DNA of 64,000 nt from Streptomyces sp. NBC_01497 (GTDB lineage: Bacteria > Actinomycetota > Actinomycetes > Streptomycetales > Streptomycetaceae), in the NCBI RefSeq assembly GCF_036250695.1, contig NZ_CP109427.1, positions 3,100,001-3,164,000 on the forward strand, given 5' to 3'. Made by a program: the position numbers and the translations under genes. Shown one piece after another: positions 63,759-64,000 of this stretch; positions within the stretch are counted from its first letter, which is position 1, and each line of letters starts with the position of its first letter. The notes beneath the pieces are model-generated. The model saw only the letters and a program-made list of their open reading frames with translations, searched no databases and was not told the origin of the DNA.

Positions 63759-63836
63759 CCCTCGATTACAGTGATCGAATGATCGAACCATGCCTCGGTT
63801 CGATCGACGCATCCGATCGGCGTACCCGATCGAGGG
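63759..63836. promoter_or_regulatory. nested palindromes upstream of the DeoR-type gene
   Basis: GATCGAACC (63781-63789) and GGTTCGATC (63797-63805) are perfect 9-bp arms with a 7-bp spacer. Outside them CCCTCGAT (63759-63766) pairs with ATCGAGGG (63829-63836). GATCG itself recurs about five times through the segment. It lies 21-98 bp before the start of the regulator gene, as an autoregulatory operator array would. Confidence 0.65.
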
Positions 63837-63856
63837 ACATAGGGAGAGACGCCGCC

Positions 63857-64000
63857 GTGCGTGAAGGGGCCGCAGAACGCCACGACCGACTGCTGAACCT
63901 GGTGCGCGAGCGCGGTACGGTCCGCGTCGCCGACCTTGCCGTCCAGCTCGCGGTGTCGCCGGTGACGGCACGCCGCGACGCCGAGGCACTGGCAGCCCGG
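63857..64000 (+). CDS. DeoR-type transcriptional regulator, N-terminal fragment (cut by window edge)
   Basis: GTG 63857, with AGGGAGAG upstream, opens a frame that is still open at the right edge after 48 codons. It reads VREGAAERHDRLLNLVRERG, then VRVADLAVQLAVSPVTARRD. That is the DeoR-type winged helix (HTH_DeoR): a helix with RHDRLLNLV, a turn, and the recognition helix around VSPVTARRDAEAL. In Streptomyces such domains are often fused to a LacI-type sugar-binding domain, which would lie outside the window. The palindrome array upstream is its probable binding site. Confidence 0.82.
   Translation, partial: MREGAAERHDRLLNLVRERGTVRVADLAVQLAVSPVTARRDAEALAAR

Overview
The window is a 64 kb piece of a high-GC actinomycete chromosome, almost certainly Streptomyces. 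Codons end overwhelmingly in G or C, so long antisense shadow frames occur everywhere. GTG and TTG starts with GGAGG-type ribosome sites are common. The right half carries a Streptomyces developmental neighbourhood: guaB3, guaB, the hrdB-controlling sigma factor shbA, bldM and whiD. No tRNA, rRNA, CRISPR array, insertion sequence, prophage or biosynthetic cluster is visible. Genes are intact chromosomal core or conditionally expressed genes, apart from one apparent frameshift and two genes cut by the window edges.

Layout. 1-6.4 kb: end of a DUF5691 gene, icmB, a membrane-anchored M23 peptidase and the helicase pcrA. 6.6-19.2 kb: small regulator/enzyme pairs (MarR with an FAD monooxygenase, MarR with a cupin protein, DinB with a WYL regulator), two NlpC/P60 cell-wall hydrolases flanking a blasticidin-S-deaminase-like enzyme, and an alpha/beta hydrolase. 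19.2-26.7 kb: a protein with a duplicated Cys/His module, a Lia-like envelope-stress set (response regulator, PspC-type histidine kinase, PspC/LiaF-like protein), a DoxX protein and a TetR/quinone-oxidoreductase pair. 26.7-34 kb: a membrane protein, a MerR regulator, and a cold-shock cassette (cspA, DEAD-box helicase, small conserved protein) with clear terminators. 34-37.4 kb: guaA and a chorismate mutase gene preceded by what looks like a complete ribosome-mediated attenuator. 37.4-49.3 kb: a leftward block with a GMC oxidoreductase, an aldehyde dehydrogenase and three receptor-type Ser/Thr kinases, the middle one degenerate. 49.9-56.9 kb: a sugar-nucleotide dehydrogenase lacking its catalytic cysteine, guaB3, guaB, shbA, bldM, whiD. 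57.2-64 kb: LysR, MOSC, FUSC transporter, XRE regulator, SDR and the start of a DeoR-type regulator.

The most interesting signal is at 36108-36271. A promoter fires directly onto a 23-codon leader peptide containing Phe-Leu-Phe-Ser-Tyr with rare TTT and TAT codons. It is followed by a pause hairpin, an alternative pairing and a strong terminator, all upstream of the chorismate mutase gene that feeds Phe and Tyr synthesis. Secondary signals are perfect inverted-repeat operators between three regulator/enzyme pairs, two 10-bp direct repeats spaced exactly 22 bp in front of the Lia-like genes, a pseudokinase with a several-hundred-residue insertion, and a likely one-base frameshift in a membrane-protein gene at about 6.76 kb.
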